The notes: a model not told the origin generated them from the sequence alone. A stretch of 64,000 nt of DNA from Bin80 sp964291275 (GCA_964291275.2 OZ219800.1:1054001-1118000), one strand, 5' to 3'; numbered from the stretch's first letter, positions 1 to 10,160 are shown. Made by a program: numbers and translations.

Positions 1-18
1 CGTTTGACAACAAAGATT

Positions 19-2166
19 TTATGTGATCTTAACATTCGTCACTCCCGGGCTCACATCCAGGCATTCCAGTTCCTTGACTGCCTCGGCCGCTTTCAGATAC
101 TCATGAATTGCACTACGCAGCGCACCCGTACCGACTCCATGGATGATTTCAACTGAGGGGAGATTTGCACTCATTCCCTGATCCACCAGCTTTTCCACCT
201 CTGCAAGCGCCTCACGTACACGAAGCCCGCGGACATCAACCCTTGCTTTGGGTGTGCTCATTTTCACATTACTCTTCCGTCGCGGCTTGCGTTCATAGAT
301 GGGCTTGATCCGATCCAGGGCAACCTTCATACGCATGTTACCTGCCGATACTAATGCATAGCGTCCCTCAATGGAGATGATTTCGCAAGGGGTATTTCCC
401 GCGTCAATTACCGCTTGCTGTCCTATAACAAGTTTTGTAGTAGGTAATGAGGCTGCCTTACCCGGCTTCCTACGCACGTTCCGATCTGATGACTGGGATT
501 TGGACTGATCCTCCTTCTTTTTCTCGACTACCGGTGCGCTCAGCCGTCTTTTGAGTTTTGAGTTAAGGTCACGATAACTTGCAATAAGGGACTCAAGTTT
601 AACTTCCGGTTTCCCCAGAATCTGGCGGGCACGCGCCAACACACCGGAATTAAAATTCATTCGATCAGCGATGCGGAAGGCATAGGATGATCCCGGGAGC
701 CCCTGTCGAAAAAGAAACGTTGGTTGCAACGTGCGCTCATCAAAGTCCATGGATCCATTGACGACACCAATGTTTTCATGCGCGTACGCCTTCAATGTAC
801 CATGGTGCGTGGTTACGATAGTCAGTGCACCCGAAGCTGTAAAATGCTCTAGTACGGCTTGGGCAAGTGCTGCACCTTCGGCAGGATCTGTACCTGTTCC
901 GATCTCGTCAACGAGCAAAAGGACCCCGGTGGCAGCTGCGTCACACATTTTCTGCAGCCCTGAAATTCGCGCGCTAAACGTTGAGAGATCCTGCTCAATT
1001 GACTGCTCGTCGCCGATCTCGACAAGAATTTGCTTAAAGCATCCGAAGACTGATTCAGGATGCACAGGAACAGGGATGCCACATCCCAGCATAACGAGCA
1101 TCAGTCCGCACGTTTTCATCGCCACCGTCTTTCCTCCCGCATTCGGGCCCGTTATGACTAACGTTCGCACCTCTTCACCAATTGATATGGTCAGAGGAAT
1201 GATTGCTTCAGCTTTCCCCCCTAAGCATAGGGTTGGATTATTGCCCTCACGAATATCCAGCACAGGGGCATCCAGCAGTTTTGGTACCACTCCTCCCAGC
1301 TTTATACTGAGTAACGCCTTTGCATGCAAGAGATCAATGGTACCAAGAACATCAAGATTACCCTCTATAGCATCAATATCTTCCCTGACACGTCCAGTTA
1401 CTTCACGCAGGATACGCTCTATCTCGCGTTGCTCTTGAGCTTCAAGTATCCGAACTTCATTGCCCATATCGAGACATACAGCAGGTTCGAGATAGACCGT
1501 CTGCCCTGTTGCTGAACTATCGTGCACAAAACCACGCATTTTCCGTTTGGCCTCTGCACGCAGCGGAATCACCATGCGACCAGCCCGCACAGTCAGCTGT
1601 GATTCTGCAGCATATCCCTGTCGCACTGCCTCGCCGAGTAATGTTCTGAGCTTCTCTCTCAGGGCCTGTTGGCGCTGACGTAATCTGTACCGAATTCGAC
1701 GTAATTCACTGGATGCAGATTCACGTATCGTTCCATTGGAATCAACCGCTTGCTCAATACACTGCTCCAATTCCTGGAGGACGAAAATCGGGGACACCAC
1801 CTTAGCCAACGTTCCATAGCCTTCTTTGCGGAAGCAGGCACGAATTAACCGACTCGCACGACAGGTCCTCCGCACTTCATCCAATGATGCTGCGCTGAGC
1901 ATAGCACCACTCGGTCTCGCTTGCTCAAGATATTGGCGAACATCAAGAAAGTCTTCCAAGGGAATGGGGTCTCCCCGCAATACAACGCGTTGCAATGCAT
2001 CCGTGTGAGCAAGAGCAATTTTACGCGCACCCGGATCAGTAACCGGACGCAATAGGGTAAGCTTTTCCATCCCTAAGGAGCTTACCACGGCCTCCGATAG
2101 TGCCTTACGCACGGTATCAAAACCTAATTTTTCTGCAGCTCTATCCGATAACATCCATTTAATCAA
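19..2166 (-). CDS. mutS2: Endonuclease MutS2
   Basis: MutS2 is a MutS paralogue without mismatch-binding domain I; in other bacteria it suppresses recombination or rescues collided ribosomes. Seen: the lever/clamp region occupies roughly residues 1-300; the ATPase has Walker A GPNAGGKTVAMKT near residue 340 and Walker B LLVDEIGTGTDPAEG near 420; a basic linker follows, then a C-terminal Smr domain with VDVRGLRVREA and IIHGVGTGALR. The length of 715 aa is slightly short for the family (about 770-790). The start ATG lies in sequence divergent from the next gene, leaving about 58 bp for both promoters. The Smr HGxGxG motif is intact, so the nuclease domain should fold. Confidence 0.96.
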   Translation of the reverse strand: MIKWMLSDRAAEKLGFDTVRKALSEAVVSSLGMEKLTLLRPVTDPGARKIALAHTDALQRVVLRGDPIPLEDFLDVRQYLEQARPSGAMLSAASLDEVRRTCRASRLIRACFRKEGYGTLAKVVSPIFVLQELEQCIEQAVDSNGTIRESASSELRRIRYRLRQRQQALREKLRTLLGEAVRQGYAAESQLTVRAGRMVIPLRAEAKRKMRGFVHDSSATGQTVYLEPAVCLDMGNEVRILEAQEQREIERILREVTGRVREDIDAIEGNLDVLGTIDLLHAKALLSIKLGGVVPKLLDAPVLDIREGNNPTLCLGGKAEAIIPLTISIGEEVRTLVITGPNAGGKTVAMKTCGLMLVMLGCGIPVPVHPESVFGCFKQILVEIGDEQSIEQDLSTFSARISGLQKMCDAAATGVLLLVDEIGTGTDPAEGAALAQAVLEHFTASGALTIVTTHHGTLKAYAHENIGVVNGSMDFDERTLQPTFLFRQGLPGSSYAFRIADRMNFNSGVLARARQILGKPEVKLESLIASYRDLNSKLKRRLSAPVVEKKKEDQSKSQSSDRNVRRKPGKAASLPTTKLVIGQQAVIDAGNTPCEIISIEGRYALVSAGNMRMKVALDRIKPIYERKPRRKSNVKMSTPKARVDVRGLRVREALAEVEKLVDQGMSANLPSVEIIHGVGTGALRSAIHEYLKAAEAVKELECLDVSPGVTNVKIT

Positions 2167-2224
2167 CTAATCAATGTCGTAGTATTTACCTTGTTTATCT
2201 GCGGCTTTTATCCCACAAAATCAC

Positions 2225-3865
2225 ATGCGTTGGCAGGCACTCACTCTGATACTGATACTTTGCGGCTGCGCCCAGCCAAAGAATCCCCAGCCCGAATCTA
2301 CGATTGAATCGCACGAGGACCTTGTGAAATTTTTCATGGATTGGCGTGAATTTGTCGCACCGAACGTCGTGAATGGCATTCCGGATTACTCGTCTGAGGC
2401 CATGATGGAACAGCATGCAGCGCTCGGGAGCTGGAGAGTACAGCTCGAGAATGCAGACACCACCGGCTGGCCAGTGTCGGAACAGGTTGACTGGTACCTG
2501 GTGTGGATAGAAATAAATGGTCTCGATTTTGCGCATAGAGTCAAACAACCATGGAGACGTGATCCCGCCTTCTATGTTTGGTTTTACCCATCACCAACAG
2601 ACGTGCCCGAGCGAGAGGCACCCAATATTCACGGTGCAATCGAGCTCCCCAAATACACGCAACCCCTGAGTAATGATGATGCAGCAGGTATGGCTGTACG
2701 CCTTGGACGGGCAACCCAGGTATTTGAGCAGGCCAAAATCAACCTTACTGGCGAAGCTCATGACCTCTGGCGAACAGGTGAACGCAGTATTCGATCACAA
2801 AGTCGTGCACTGGAAGCATTGGCTGAAAGCGTACAGGATACATATCCAGACCTAGCTGCGGCGGCGCTTGGTGCACGGAGTGCTTCGGATAATTTTGCTG
2901 ACTGGATCGCTGAGCGATCAGCTATAAAAACCGGCATCAGCGGAGTCGGAAAAGAAAACTATACGTGGAACCTGCGTAATGTACACCTGCTCCCGTACAG
3001 TTGGGAAGATGAAGTACTTCTTATGCAGCGGGAGCTTGACCGTGCACATGCGGCGCTAAGGCTTGAAGAACACCGGAATCGAGAGCTCCCACGACTGACT
3101 AAAATACAGACACCGGAAGAATACGGTCGCAGATTCAATGCTGCAGTGGACGAGTACCTGGTATTCCTCCGAGAAGAAGAGATTCTTCCCATCAAGGAGT
3201 ACATAGAACCAGCGCTGCGAGCACGCGTGAATGCATTCACGCCTTCCGAAGGCTTGCGCGGCTTCTTTTCAGAGATCACTTATCGCGATCCACTGGTCAT
3301 GCGGACTCATGACTACCACTGGATTGATTTGGCGCGCTTGCGGGAAGAGCCTTATTCAAGTGTAATCCGACAGGGCCCCCTTCTGTACAACGTTTTTGAC
3401 AGCCGGGCCGAAGGCATGGCTACCGGCATGGAAGAACTGATGATGCACGCCGGACTCTTCGACGATAAACCCCGTACACGCGAGCTCATATGGATACTCC
3501 TGGCACAGCGGGCAGCGCGCGGCTTGGGTGGATTGTATCAGCATGGACACGAAATGTCGCTTGATGAAGCCGCAGAGTTCGCTTCAAAATGGACCCCGTG
3601 GGACCTCCTTCCAGCAGATGGTAACACCATCCAAGGAGAGGAGCAATTCTACTTGAGACAACCTGCTTACGGAACCAGCTATGTGATCGGTAAGCTGGTT
3701 ATTGATCGCTTGATTGCAGAATATGCCCGGCAACGTGACGGTGGGTTTGTCCTTAGTGAGTTCATGGATGACTTCAACGCCTCGGGAATCATCCCAATGT
3801 CGCTGATCTATTGGGAAATGACCGGGGATCGTTCACTTCTGGATCAAGCCCTGAGTAGCGACTAA
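2225..3865 (+). CDS. DUF885-family lipoprotein
   Basis: A 546-aa exported lipoprotein. Seen: the N-terminus MRWQALTLILILCGCAQPK is a signal peptide with lipobox LCGC, so it should be lipid-anchored. The body resembles the DUF885 family of presumed metallopeptidases (EGMATGMEELMMHAGL near residue 395 and a helical C-terminal half with YVIGKLVIDRLIAEYA). The HExxH-like zinc site usual in active members is not clear; the best equivalent, THDYHWIDLARL, lacks it. The protein may therefore be a non-catalytic member. It is divergent from mutS2 and followed 54 bp later by another exported protein on the same strand. The substrate is unknown. Confidence 0.75.
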   Translation: MRWQALTLILILCGCAQPKNPQPESTIESHEDLVKFFMDWREFVAPNVVNGIPDYSSEAMMEQHAALGSWRVQLENADTTGWPVSEQVDWYLVWIEINGLDFAHRVKQPWRRDPAFYVWFYPSPTDVPEREAPNIHGAIELPKYTQPLSNDDAAGMAVRLGRATQVFEQAKINLTGEAHDLWRTGERSIRSQSRALEALAESVQDTYPDLAAAALGARSASDNFADWIAERSAIKTGISGVGKENYTWNLRNVHLLPYSWEDEVLLMQRELDRAHAALRLEEHRNRELPRLTKIQTPEEYGRRFNAAVDEYLVFLREEEILPIKEYIEPALRARVNAFTPSEGLRGFFSEITYRDPLVMRTHDYHWIDLARLREEPYSSVIRQGPLLYNVFDSRAEGMATGMEELMMHAGLFDDKPRTRELIWILLAQRAARGLGGLYQHGHEMSLDEAAEFASKWTPWDLLPADGNTIQGEEQFYLRQPAYGTSYVIGKLVIDRLIAEYARQRDGGFVLSEFMDDFNASGIIPMSLIYWEMTGDRSLLDQALSSD

Positions 3866-3919
3866 CTCTAAGCATTCTGGAAATTTGTATTTTAGTTCCA
3901 GAACAAGATTTCAACCTAC

Positions 3920-6238
3920 ATGAAACGTGCATTAACCCTGATCGCAGTGCTCTTCAGCGCTTCGACAACTCTCCATGCCCAGTATGCCGTCCAATACGGT
4001 GCTGCCGTGGCAGTCAATGACGGACAGATTATCGTTGGTGAGGGACGGCAACTCCTACTCCCGGGAAATGTATTCGTCTACGATATGAAAGACGATGGCA
4101 GTTGGTCACAGGCTCAAGTACTTACACCTGGTGGAGAGGTCGCCATTGGGTTTGGACAAAGCCTGACAGCTGACCATACAACTTTGGCTATTGGAGCCCC
4201 ACTTGCCAGTGAGGTCCACATATATTCGCGTGATGATGATGGAGCATGGTCTCCATCTGAGGTAATCACGCATTCACGTGCCCAATTCGGTGGCGCGTTG
4301 GACTTAAAGGGGGATCACTTGATCATCGGGGCCACTGGCGGCCGAGACACAGCAGGTGGAGCATACCTGTACATCAAAAACGACGACGGTAATTGGCAGT
4401 TAGCGGATGAACTGATACCCGATGACGTATCCGAAGGAGATGAATATGGTCACTCAGTTGCTGTCCACAGAGACGAACTTATTGTTGGTGCTCCCCGCTG
4501 GAATGATGGCGAAGGTCGTGCGTTCGTGTACTCCTATAACGACACTGGCGAACGGCAAGTAGAAGAGATTGGAATGGACAAAGGAACGGGTGGAGCACTG
4601 TTTGCATGGTCTATCGCATCTGCCGGAGATTTTCTGGCACTCGGTGCACCAAGGCACAATGGGGGGACGGTTACACTCTTTTCCAGAAACGACAACGGCA
4701 TGTGGGGACAGATGCATACCCTGTCTCCACCCGATACAACGGACGACGAGGGGTTCGGAGAAGCATTGGCGGCATCTGATAACAAACTTTGGGTCTCAGC
4801 TACCCTGTTCAATGAACGAACCGGTGGCGTATACCATGTGGACGTACCAGATCTGCAAATATCAGAGATTCTCAGCCCTGACGCGCTGCAGTTCCGGAGT
4901 GGATTTGGTGCAAGCCTTGCTGCAGGCAATGATATTGTGGCGGTTGGTGCCACCGGGCAGGACAATTTTGAGGGTGTGGTTTTTCCGCTCCATGTCACAG
5001 ATGACGGTGTCCTGATTGGTGAAAAACTCTTTAACGCCGCAAGTGAGATTGCATCAATCACCGGGGAGATGACCGAATGCGAAAGCGGCGCTGCCGGGAT
5101 GTTTCCATGTGCAGAAGTTGATATGATTTCATTTTTAACCCGGGAAGAGATCGGGGCACGGCGTGGTATTCAGGTTAATGATGTCTGGGGCTGGGAGGAC
5201 CCGCAAACGGGAAGGGAATATGCGTTGGTGGGGCGCACTGACGGTACGTCATTCATCGATCTGACGGATCCCTACAATCCGGTATATCTGGGAGATCTGC
5301 CGAAAACTTCAACCGCCAATCAGAGTCTATGGCGTGACATCAAAGTTTATAAGGACCACGCCTTCATCGTAGCCGACGGGGCTGGCGCACACCATATGCA
5401 AATCTTTGACTTGACCCAGCTGAGGGAGGTAACCGAACCGCAGGTGTTCACGGAGACCGCCATATACAAAGGCGTCTACAGCTCCCATAATGTCATTATT
5501 AACGAAGATACTGGGTATGCCTATGCCGTTGGCAATGATTCCGGTGGAGAAACATGTGGAGGTGCGCTACACATGATTAATATTCAGGATCCAGTAAATC
5601 CGACGTTCGCGGGATGCTTCGCAGACACGCGGACCGGCGGACGAGGCACCGGAGCTACACACGACGCACAATGCGTGACGTACAACGGCCCTGACCGTGA
5701 TTTCCAAGGCCGTGAAATCTGTCTCAGCTCCAATGGAAATGCGCTGTCGATTGCCGATGTGACGGATAAGGATAATCCCGTTGCATTATCGATCGCACAG
5801 TATCCCAATGTGGCCTACACCCACCAGGGTTGGCTTACGGAAGACCATCGTTATTTCTATCTCAATGATGAGGGAGATGAAGCTTCCGAACTAGTAGAAG
5901 CTACGCGTACGCTAATCTTCGACATCAGCGACCTAGAGGATCCAGTCCTGGCCGGTGAGTATCTCGGCCCCTCGAGTGCCATTGACCATAATCTGTATAT
6001 CCGCGGCGACATAATGTACCAGACCAACTACGTCGAAGGTCTCCGTTTGGTAGACATATCTGACCCGGAGAATCCGATCGAGGTTGGCCACTTTGATACA
6101 GTCCCTTATGGTCCGAATGATAATTCCCCTGTTTTGGGGGCATGGAGTAATTATCCATACTTCAAGAGCGGCACTATCGTTGTTACTTCGGGCCGGGAAG
6201 GTGTATTTTTCCTTAAACGACGTCCTATTGACACATAA
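3920..6238 (+). CDS. Choice-of-anchor B family protein with FG-GAP-like propeller
   Basis: A 772-aa secreted protein. Seen: the signal peptide is MKRALTLIAVLFSASTTLHA. Residues about 25-360 form repeated FG-GAP/integrin-like units (VAIGFGQSLTADHTTLAIGAP, DEYGHSVAVHRDELIVGAP). Residues about 370-770 resemble the choice-of-anchor B family, with recurring Asp-Pro turn motifs such as DLTDPYNPVYLGDL and DISDPENPIEVGHF. The family is known as surface or secreted proteins of Bacteroidota and related phyla with varied anchors; function is undefined. No sorting domain is visible at the end (FFLKRRPIDT). Two propeller-like modules suggest adhesion or ligand binding (inference). Confidence 0.85.
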   Translation: MKRALTLIAVLFSASTTLHAQYAVQYGAAVAVNDGQIIVGEGRQLLLPGNVFVYDMKDDGSWSQAQVLTPGGEVAIGFGQSLTADHTTLAIGAPLASEVHIYSRDDDGAWSPSEVITHSRAQFGGALDLKGDHLIIGATGGRDTAGGAYLYIKNDDGNWQLADELIPDDVSEGDEYGHSVAVHRDELIVGAPRWNDGEGRAFVYSYNDTGERQVEEIGMDKGTGGALFAWSIASAGDFLALGAPRHNGGTVTLFSRNDNGMWGQMHTLSPPDTTDDEGFGEALAASDNKLWVSATLFNERTGGVYHVDVPDLQISEILSPDALQFRSGFGASLAAGNDIVAVGATGQDNFEGVVFPLHVTDDGVLIGEKLFNAASEIASITGEMTECESGAAGMFPCAEVDMISFLTREEIGARRGIQVNDVWGWEDPQTGREYALVGRTDGTSFIDLTDPYNPVYLGDLPKTSTANQSLWRDIKVYKDHAFIVADGAGAHHMQIFDLTQLREVTEPQVFTETAIYKGVYSSHNVIINEDTGYAYAVGNDSGGETCGGALHMINIQDPVNPTFAGCFADTRTGGRGTGATHDAQCVTYNGPDRDFQGREICLSSNGNALSIADVTDKDNPVALSIAQYPNVAYTHQGWLTEDHRYFYLNDEGDEASELVEATRTLIFDISDLEDPVLAGEYLGPSSAIDHNLYIRGDIMYQTNYVEGLRLVDISDPENPIEVGHFDTVPYGPNDNSPVLGAWSNYPYFKSGTIVVTSGREGVFFLKRRPIDT

Positions 6239-6415
6239 TTGGCACACTTATTGCTGTATCGCTCGTATGCTGGCCTCTGCACAATGGGCAGCCGCTTGGA
6301 ACCTGACCTGCGTAAAATGGTATTCCTGCGCTGCCGAATCCACTTGGCATTTGACTTCTTGGATTAAGTTGTCTCTCTTACACGTTCAAACCAAACAAGA
6401 CCCACTACCTGCGGA

Positions 6416-7240
6416 ATGAAAGCTCTTCGCATCACACTACCTGGACTTTTTTTGATGGCAGCGATACTCGTTGCCCCTGGCCCCGTAACTGCACAGCAGT
6501 ACAAGGAGGACTTTAACGCCGCCATCGAAGCGGCAAATAGTCCGGACTCTTGGGTAGATGCACGTTCCTTGTTCATAAGTGCAGCTACTGGTGCTGACGG
6601 AGCGTCCGACACCGAAACTGCTCGAAAGGCCCGCCGCAGTATCGCCGTGATTGATTATAGACTGGGTACGGCGGCATTGAAATCTGAGGATTACCAGGCC
6701 GCCCTCGAACATTATTCGAATGGCGCGGATGTCTTCCCCACCTTCATTAGAAATCTCTACGGCAAAGGTTTAGCCTTGAAGAATCTAGGTCGACTTGACG
6801 AAGCCTTGGACATCTGGAAGACGGTCGCTACTGCGCAGGGTGATCGCAGAACAAGCCTCACAGCAGAAAAAGCTATTCGTGATAATTTTATCAGTCAGGC
6901 TTCAGCTGCTTTGGCCAAGCGTAACGCTACCCGCGCGGATGCAGATGCTGCATTGGCCGCACTTGCTTCTTTGTCCGAGTTCATGGAGGCGGACGCTGAC
7001 GTACACTACTACACTGCCCTTGCCCACTATACCAAGGGAGAAGCTGAAGCAGCTATTGCGGCTGCCCAGCGAGCGCTGGATCTTCACTCTGGTAGTCGGT
7101 CCGACAAAGCTAAAATCTACTACGTCTTAGGTGAAGCTTATGTAAGTGCAGGGAATAGGGATGCAGCCCGAGATGCTTTTTCGAATGCCGTGTACGGTAC
7201 TTGGAAACAGTCCGCCGAACATTACCTGGAAACACTGTAG
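6416..7240 (+). CDS. Exported tetratricopeptide-repeat protein
   Basis: A 274-aa protein with signal peptide MKALRITLPGLFLMAAILVAP..VTAQ. Seen: helical repeats of TPR type, for example YQAALEHYSNGADVFPTF, NLGRLDEALDIWKTVA, YYVLGEAYVSAGNRDAARDAF, the last being a near-perfect TPR. Probably a periplasmic or outer-membrane scaffold (inference). It stands about 180 bp after the choice-of-anchor B gene and is closed by a strong terminator hairpin at 7265-7297, so its transcript likely ends before the sugar genes. No enzymatic motif is seen. Confidence 0.8.
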   Translation: MKALRITLPGLFLMAAILVAPGPVTAQQYKEDFNAAIEAANSPDSWVDARSLFISAATGADGASDTETARKARRSIAVIDYRLGTAALKSEDYQAALEHYSNGADVFPTFIRNLYGKGLALKNLGRLDEALDIWKTVATAQGDRRTSLTAEKAIRDNFISQASAALAKRNATRADADAALAALASLSEFMEADADVHYYTALAHYTKGEAEAAIAAAQRALDLHSGSRSDKAKIYYVLGEAYVSAGNRDAARDAFSNAVYGTWKQSAEHYLETL

Positions 7241-7264
7241 TCTCTCCAAGTTCTAGGATTTTGG

Positions 7265-7297
7265 AGCCCATGGTCTGTTCAGGACCGTGGGCTTTTT
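7265..7297 (+). terminator. Rho-independent terminator after the TPR gene
   Basis: The arms AGCCCATGGTC and GGACCGTGGGCT pair around a short loop and are followed directly by TTTTT. It separates the TPR gene from the sugar-nucleotide genes. Confidence 0.85.
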
Positions 7298-7315
7298 CAT
7301 GATTGTCATACTGTG

Positions 7316-8032
7316 ATGGACGCATCAACTACTATTATCGGGCAAAATTCGGTGATCGAAAACGATGTCGAACTGGGCCCGAACTGTGTGGTTGGCCATC
7401 ATGTAACAATTAAGTCCGGTACACGTGTGGGAGCTAACGTGCGGATTGGAGATCATAATGTGCTTGGTGCAATGCCAATGCGAGCACACCAAAGCACCCT
7501 GCGTACGTCGAAAAATCAAGGCTATCTCACGATTGGGGACCATTGCCTCATTGGGAATGGCACAGTTCTTTACAATGGCTGTACCCTCGGAGATCGTGTC
7601 ATGGTAGCTGACCTGGCTACGGTTCGCGAACGGGCCTCAATTGGTGAGTCCACCATTGTTGGTCGAGGAGTAGCCATCGAAAACGACTGCATTATTGGAG
7701 TCCGCTGCAAGCTGGAAACCAATGCCTATATCACAGCCTACTCCGTACTGGAAGACTTCGTATTCATTGCTCCCGGTGTCACCACCAGCAACGACAACTT
7801 TACAGGCCGGACCAAAGATCGCCATAAGTACTACAAGGGAGTGACTGTACTTCGTGGAGGACGCATTGGTGCGGGGGCTACAGTATTGCCGGGTAAAACA
7901 ATTGGCGCTGATGCCATGTTAGCTGCAGGCAGCGTACTCACGCACAATATCCCTGCACGTGAACTGTGGGCAGGAGTACCTGCCAAATATCTACGCATGG
8001 TACCCGCAGATCAATGGCTTGATAATCAATAG
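7316..8032 (+). CDS. Left-handed beta-helix N-acetyltransferase, WbpD-like
   Basis: A hexapeptide-repeat acyltransferase of about 238 aa. Seen: repeated [LIV]-G-x4 units from IIGQNSVIENDVELG through GGRIGAGATVLPGKTIGADA and the terminal segment PARELWAGVPAKYL typical of sugar O/N-acetyltransferases. It sits directly before a DegT aminotransferase and a Gfo/Idh oxidoreductase. In Pseudomonas the WbpB-WbpE-WbpD set oxidises, transaminates and N-acetylates UDP-GlcNAc uronic acid at C3, so N-acetylation of the 3-amino group is the likely reaction (inference from context). A GTG three bases upstream is an alternative start. Seven bases separate it from the next gene. Confidence 0.82.
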   Translation: MDASTTIIGQNSVIENDVELGPNCVVGHHVTIKSGTRVGANVRIGDHNVLGAMPMRAHQSTLRTSKNQGYLTIGDHCLIGNGTVLYNGCTLGDRVMVADLATVRERASIGESTIVGRGVAIENDCIIGVRCKLETNAYITAYSVLEDFVFIAPGVTTSNDNFTGRTKDRHKYYKGVTVLRGGRIGAGATVLPGKTIGADAMLAAGSVLTHNIPARELWAGVPAKYLRMVPADQWLDNQ

Positions 8033-8038
8033 TCCCTT

Positions 8039-9154
8039 ATGAGTATCCAAATGGTCGATCTCAGGGGGCAGTACCTGAGAATTAAAGACGAAATTGATAC
8101 TGCCATAGGTCAAGTTCTGGATTCGACACACTTCATCCGTGGGCCTGTCCTGTCACGCTTTGAAACATCACTCGCTACCTATACAAAATCTGAGTACGCC
8201 ATTGGGGTTGCGAACGGTACGGATGCCCTTCAGATTGCTTATATGGCGCTCGGCATCGGGCCCGGCGATGAAATAATCACCCCCTCCTTCACCTTCATTG
8301 CCACAGCAGAGGCCGCAGCCCTCTTAGGGGCTACACCTATCTTTGCAGACATAGATCCCGACACTTTTTGCCTTGCCCCAGACAGTGTAGAGGCCTGTAT
8401 CACATCCAGAACACGAGCCATCGTGCCTGTACACCTGTTCGGACAATCTGCCGACATGGATCAGATTCTGGCCCTGGGTGCGAAATACAACATACCTGTC
8501 ATAGAGGATAACGCACAGGCTATAGGAGCAACCTACAATGGGATGCCCACCGGAAGTATGGGAACCCTTGCAACGTGTTCCTTCTTTCCGTCGAAGAACC
8601 TTGGTGCTTACGGTGACGCAGGGGCTGTTCTCACATCCGATCCTGAACTGGAAGCTCGTGTTCGAATGATCACCAATCATGGTGGCAGACACAAATACTA
8701 CAATGAAACTATAGGCCTGAACAGCCGACTTGACGCCCTTCAGGCTGCGATTCTGGAAGTCAAACTCCGACATCTGGGGTCCTTTACTAAGCTCCGGAGA
8801 GCAGCCGCTGCACGCTATGAAGCGCGCCTTGGGAACGTTGACGGGATCATATGTCCATATGAAGCCTCCTGGGGACGGCATGTTTATCACCAATACGTTA
8901 TTCGTGTAGCACGACGTGATGCACTGGCCGAATCACTCAAAACATCTGGAATCCCGTACGGCATCTATTATCCGGTCCCATTGCACCAACAGCCCGTCTT
9001 CCAAGATCAAACCAAAGGTGTCACTCTGCCCGAAACCGAAAAAGCCTGTGCCGAGGTCTTAGCATTGCCCATGCACACAGAGCTTACACCGGCGCAGCAG
9101 GACAGGATCATGGATGCAGTTATCGCTCATGTAAACCATGCCATCCATGCGTGA
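8039..9154 (+). CDS. DegT/DnrJ/EryC1 aminotransferase, WbpE-like
   Basis: A PLP-dependent sugar aminotransferase of 371 aa, the normal family length. Seen: GVANGTDALQIAYMALGIG (cofactor phosphate loop), PVIEDNAQAIGATYNG (Asp that binds the pyridine nitrogen) and SFFPSKNLGAYGDAGAV with the Schiff-base Lys in SKNLG. The end IPYGIYYPVPLHQQPVF is typical of the DegT family. It should aminate the 3-keto uronic acid made by the downstream oxidoreductase before acetylation by the upstream gene (inference). Its stop overlaps the next start, so translation is probably coupled. Confidence 0.9.
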   Translation: MSIQMVDLRGQYLRIKDEIDTAIGQVLDSTHFIRGPVLSRFETSLATYTKSEYAIGVANGTDALQIAYMALGIGPGDEIITPSFTFIATAEAAALLGATPIFADIDPDTFCLAPDSVEACITSRTRAIVPVHLFGQSADMDQILALGAKYNIPVIEDNAQAIGATYNGMPTGSMGTLATCSFFPSKNLGAYGDAGAVLTSDPELEARVRMITNHGGRHKYYNETIGLNSRLDALQAAILEVKLRHLGSFTKLRRAAAARYEARLGNVDGIICPYEASWGRHVYHQYVIRVARRDALAESLKTSGIPYGIYYPVPLHQQPVFQDQTKGVTLPETEKACAEVLALPMHTELTPAQQDRIMDAVIAHVNHAIHA

Positions 9155-10160
9155 AGTCAGACTAGCACAGATTGGGGTCGGGTACTGGGGCAAGAATCTA
9201 CTAAGGAATTTTGATGCAATTCCGACCTGTCGTGTCATGGTCGTGTGTGATGCAGATCCCGAGGCAAGACAATTTGTCAATGAACGTTATCCTGATGTAG
9301 CTATCGCTAAGGATTTCAAGGAAGTGCTCGCCCGGGATGACCTTGATGGCGTAGTCATTGCAACAGAGACCCCGACTCATTTCTCGATTGCGCGCGCAGC
9401 CCTGGAAAATGGTCTGCATGTTTTCGTCGAGAAACCAATGGCACAGCAGGTGAGCGAAGCCGAAACCCTGGTCGAGCTGTCCGATCAAACCGGTTGTCAC
9501 TGTATGGTCGGTCATCTACTCCTGTACCATCCTGCATTCAACTACGTGGAGGAGCTGATCCAGAACGGTACACTCGGTGACATATACTATATGTACAGCG
9601 TGCGCGTCAATCTTGGAATTGTGCGTCAACACGAGAACGCTCTGGAAAGCCTCGCACCTCACGACCTTTCTGTTGCACTGGCCTTTCTCCAACAGCAACC
9701 TGTAGCCGTTGCGGTCCATGCCCAGGCTTATCTCCAGCCAGATGTTTGTGACGTTGCATTCTCAACTATATTTTTCGAGGATGGTGCCTTGGCACATCTC
9801 CACACGAGTTGGCTAGATCCGCACAAGATCCGAAAAGTCACCTTGGTAGGTAGCAAGAAAATGGCAGTCATTGACGAAATGCATGGTGCAGAAAAGGTTC
9901 GCATCTACGACAAGGGGGTGGATTCGCCCGGCTATGTCGGATTTGCTGAATCCATGACCACCCGTGTTGGAGACATCAATATTCCTAATATCCGTATGTC
10001 AGAACCACTGCGCCTGGAGTGCCTGCACTTCGTTGATTGTATACGCACTGGTAAAACGCCCCGCACGAATGCCCGTAACGGGTTAGCCGTTGTTCGCCTC
10101 CTTGAGGCTGCCCAAGAGTCCCTTAAATCGGGCGGAGTTAAGGTTCCAATCAACTCTTAG
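9138..10160 (+). CDS. Gfo/Idh/MocA oxidoreductase, WbpB-like
   Basis: A 340-aa NAD(P)-dependent sugar dehydrogenase. Seen: N-terminal Rossmann motif AQIGVGYWGKNLLRNF, the EKPMA motif with the conserved catalytic Lys near residue 98, and LAPHDLSVALAFL. Family members oxidise sugar hydroxyls; as neighbour of WbpE- and WbpD-like genes it probably makes the 3-keto form of a UDP-HexNAc uronic acid (inference). The first ATG overlaps the upstream gene by 17 bases; an ATG at 9147 fits equally well. No UDP-GlcNAc 6-dehydrogenase (WbpA) is in the window, so the precursor must be made elsewhere. Confidence 0.88.
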   Translation: MPSMREVRLAQIGVGYWGKNLLRNFDAIPTCRVMVVCDADPEARQFVNERYPDVAIAKDFKEVLARDDLDGVVIATETPTHFSIARAALENGLHVFVEKPMAQQVSEAETLVELSDQTGCHCMVGHLLLYHPAFNYVEELIQNGTLGDIYYMYSVRVNLGIVRQHENALESLAPHDLSVALAFLQQQPVAVAVHAQAYLQPDVCDVAFSTIFFEDGALAHLHTSWLDPHKIRKVTLVGSKKMAVIDEMHGAEKVRIYDKGVDSPGYVGFAESMTTRVGDINIPNIRMSEPLRLECLHFVDCIRTGKTPRTNARNGLAVVRLLEAAQESLKSGGVKVPINS

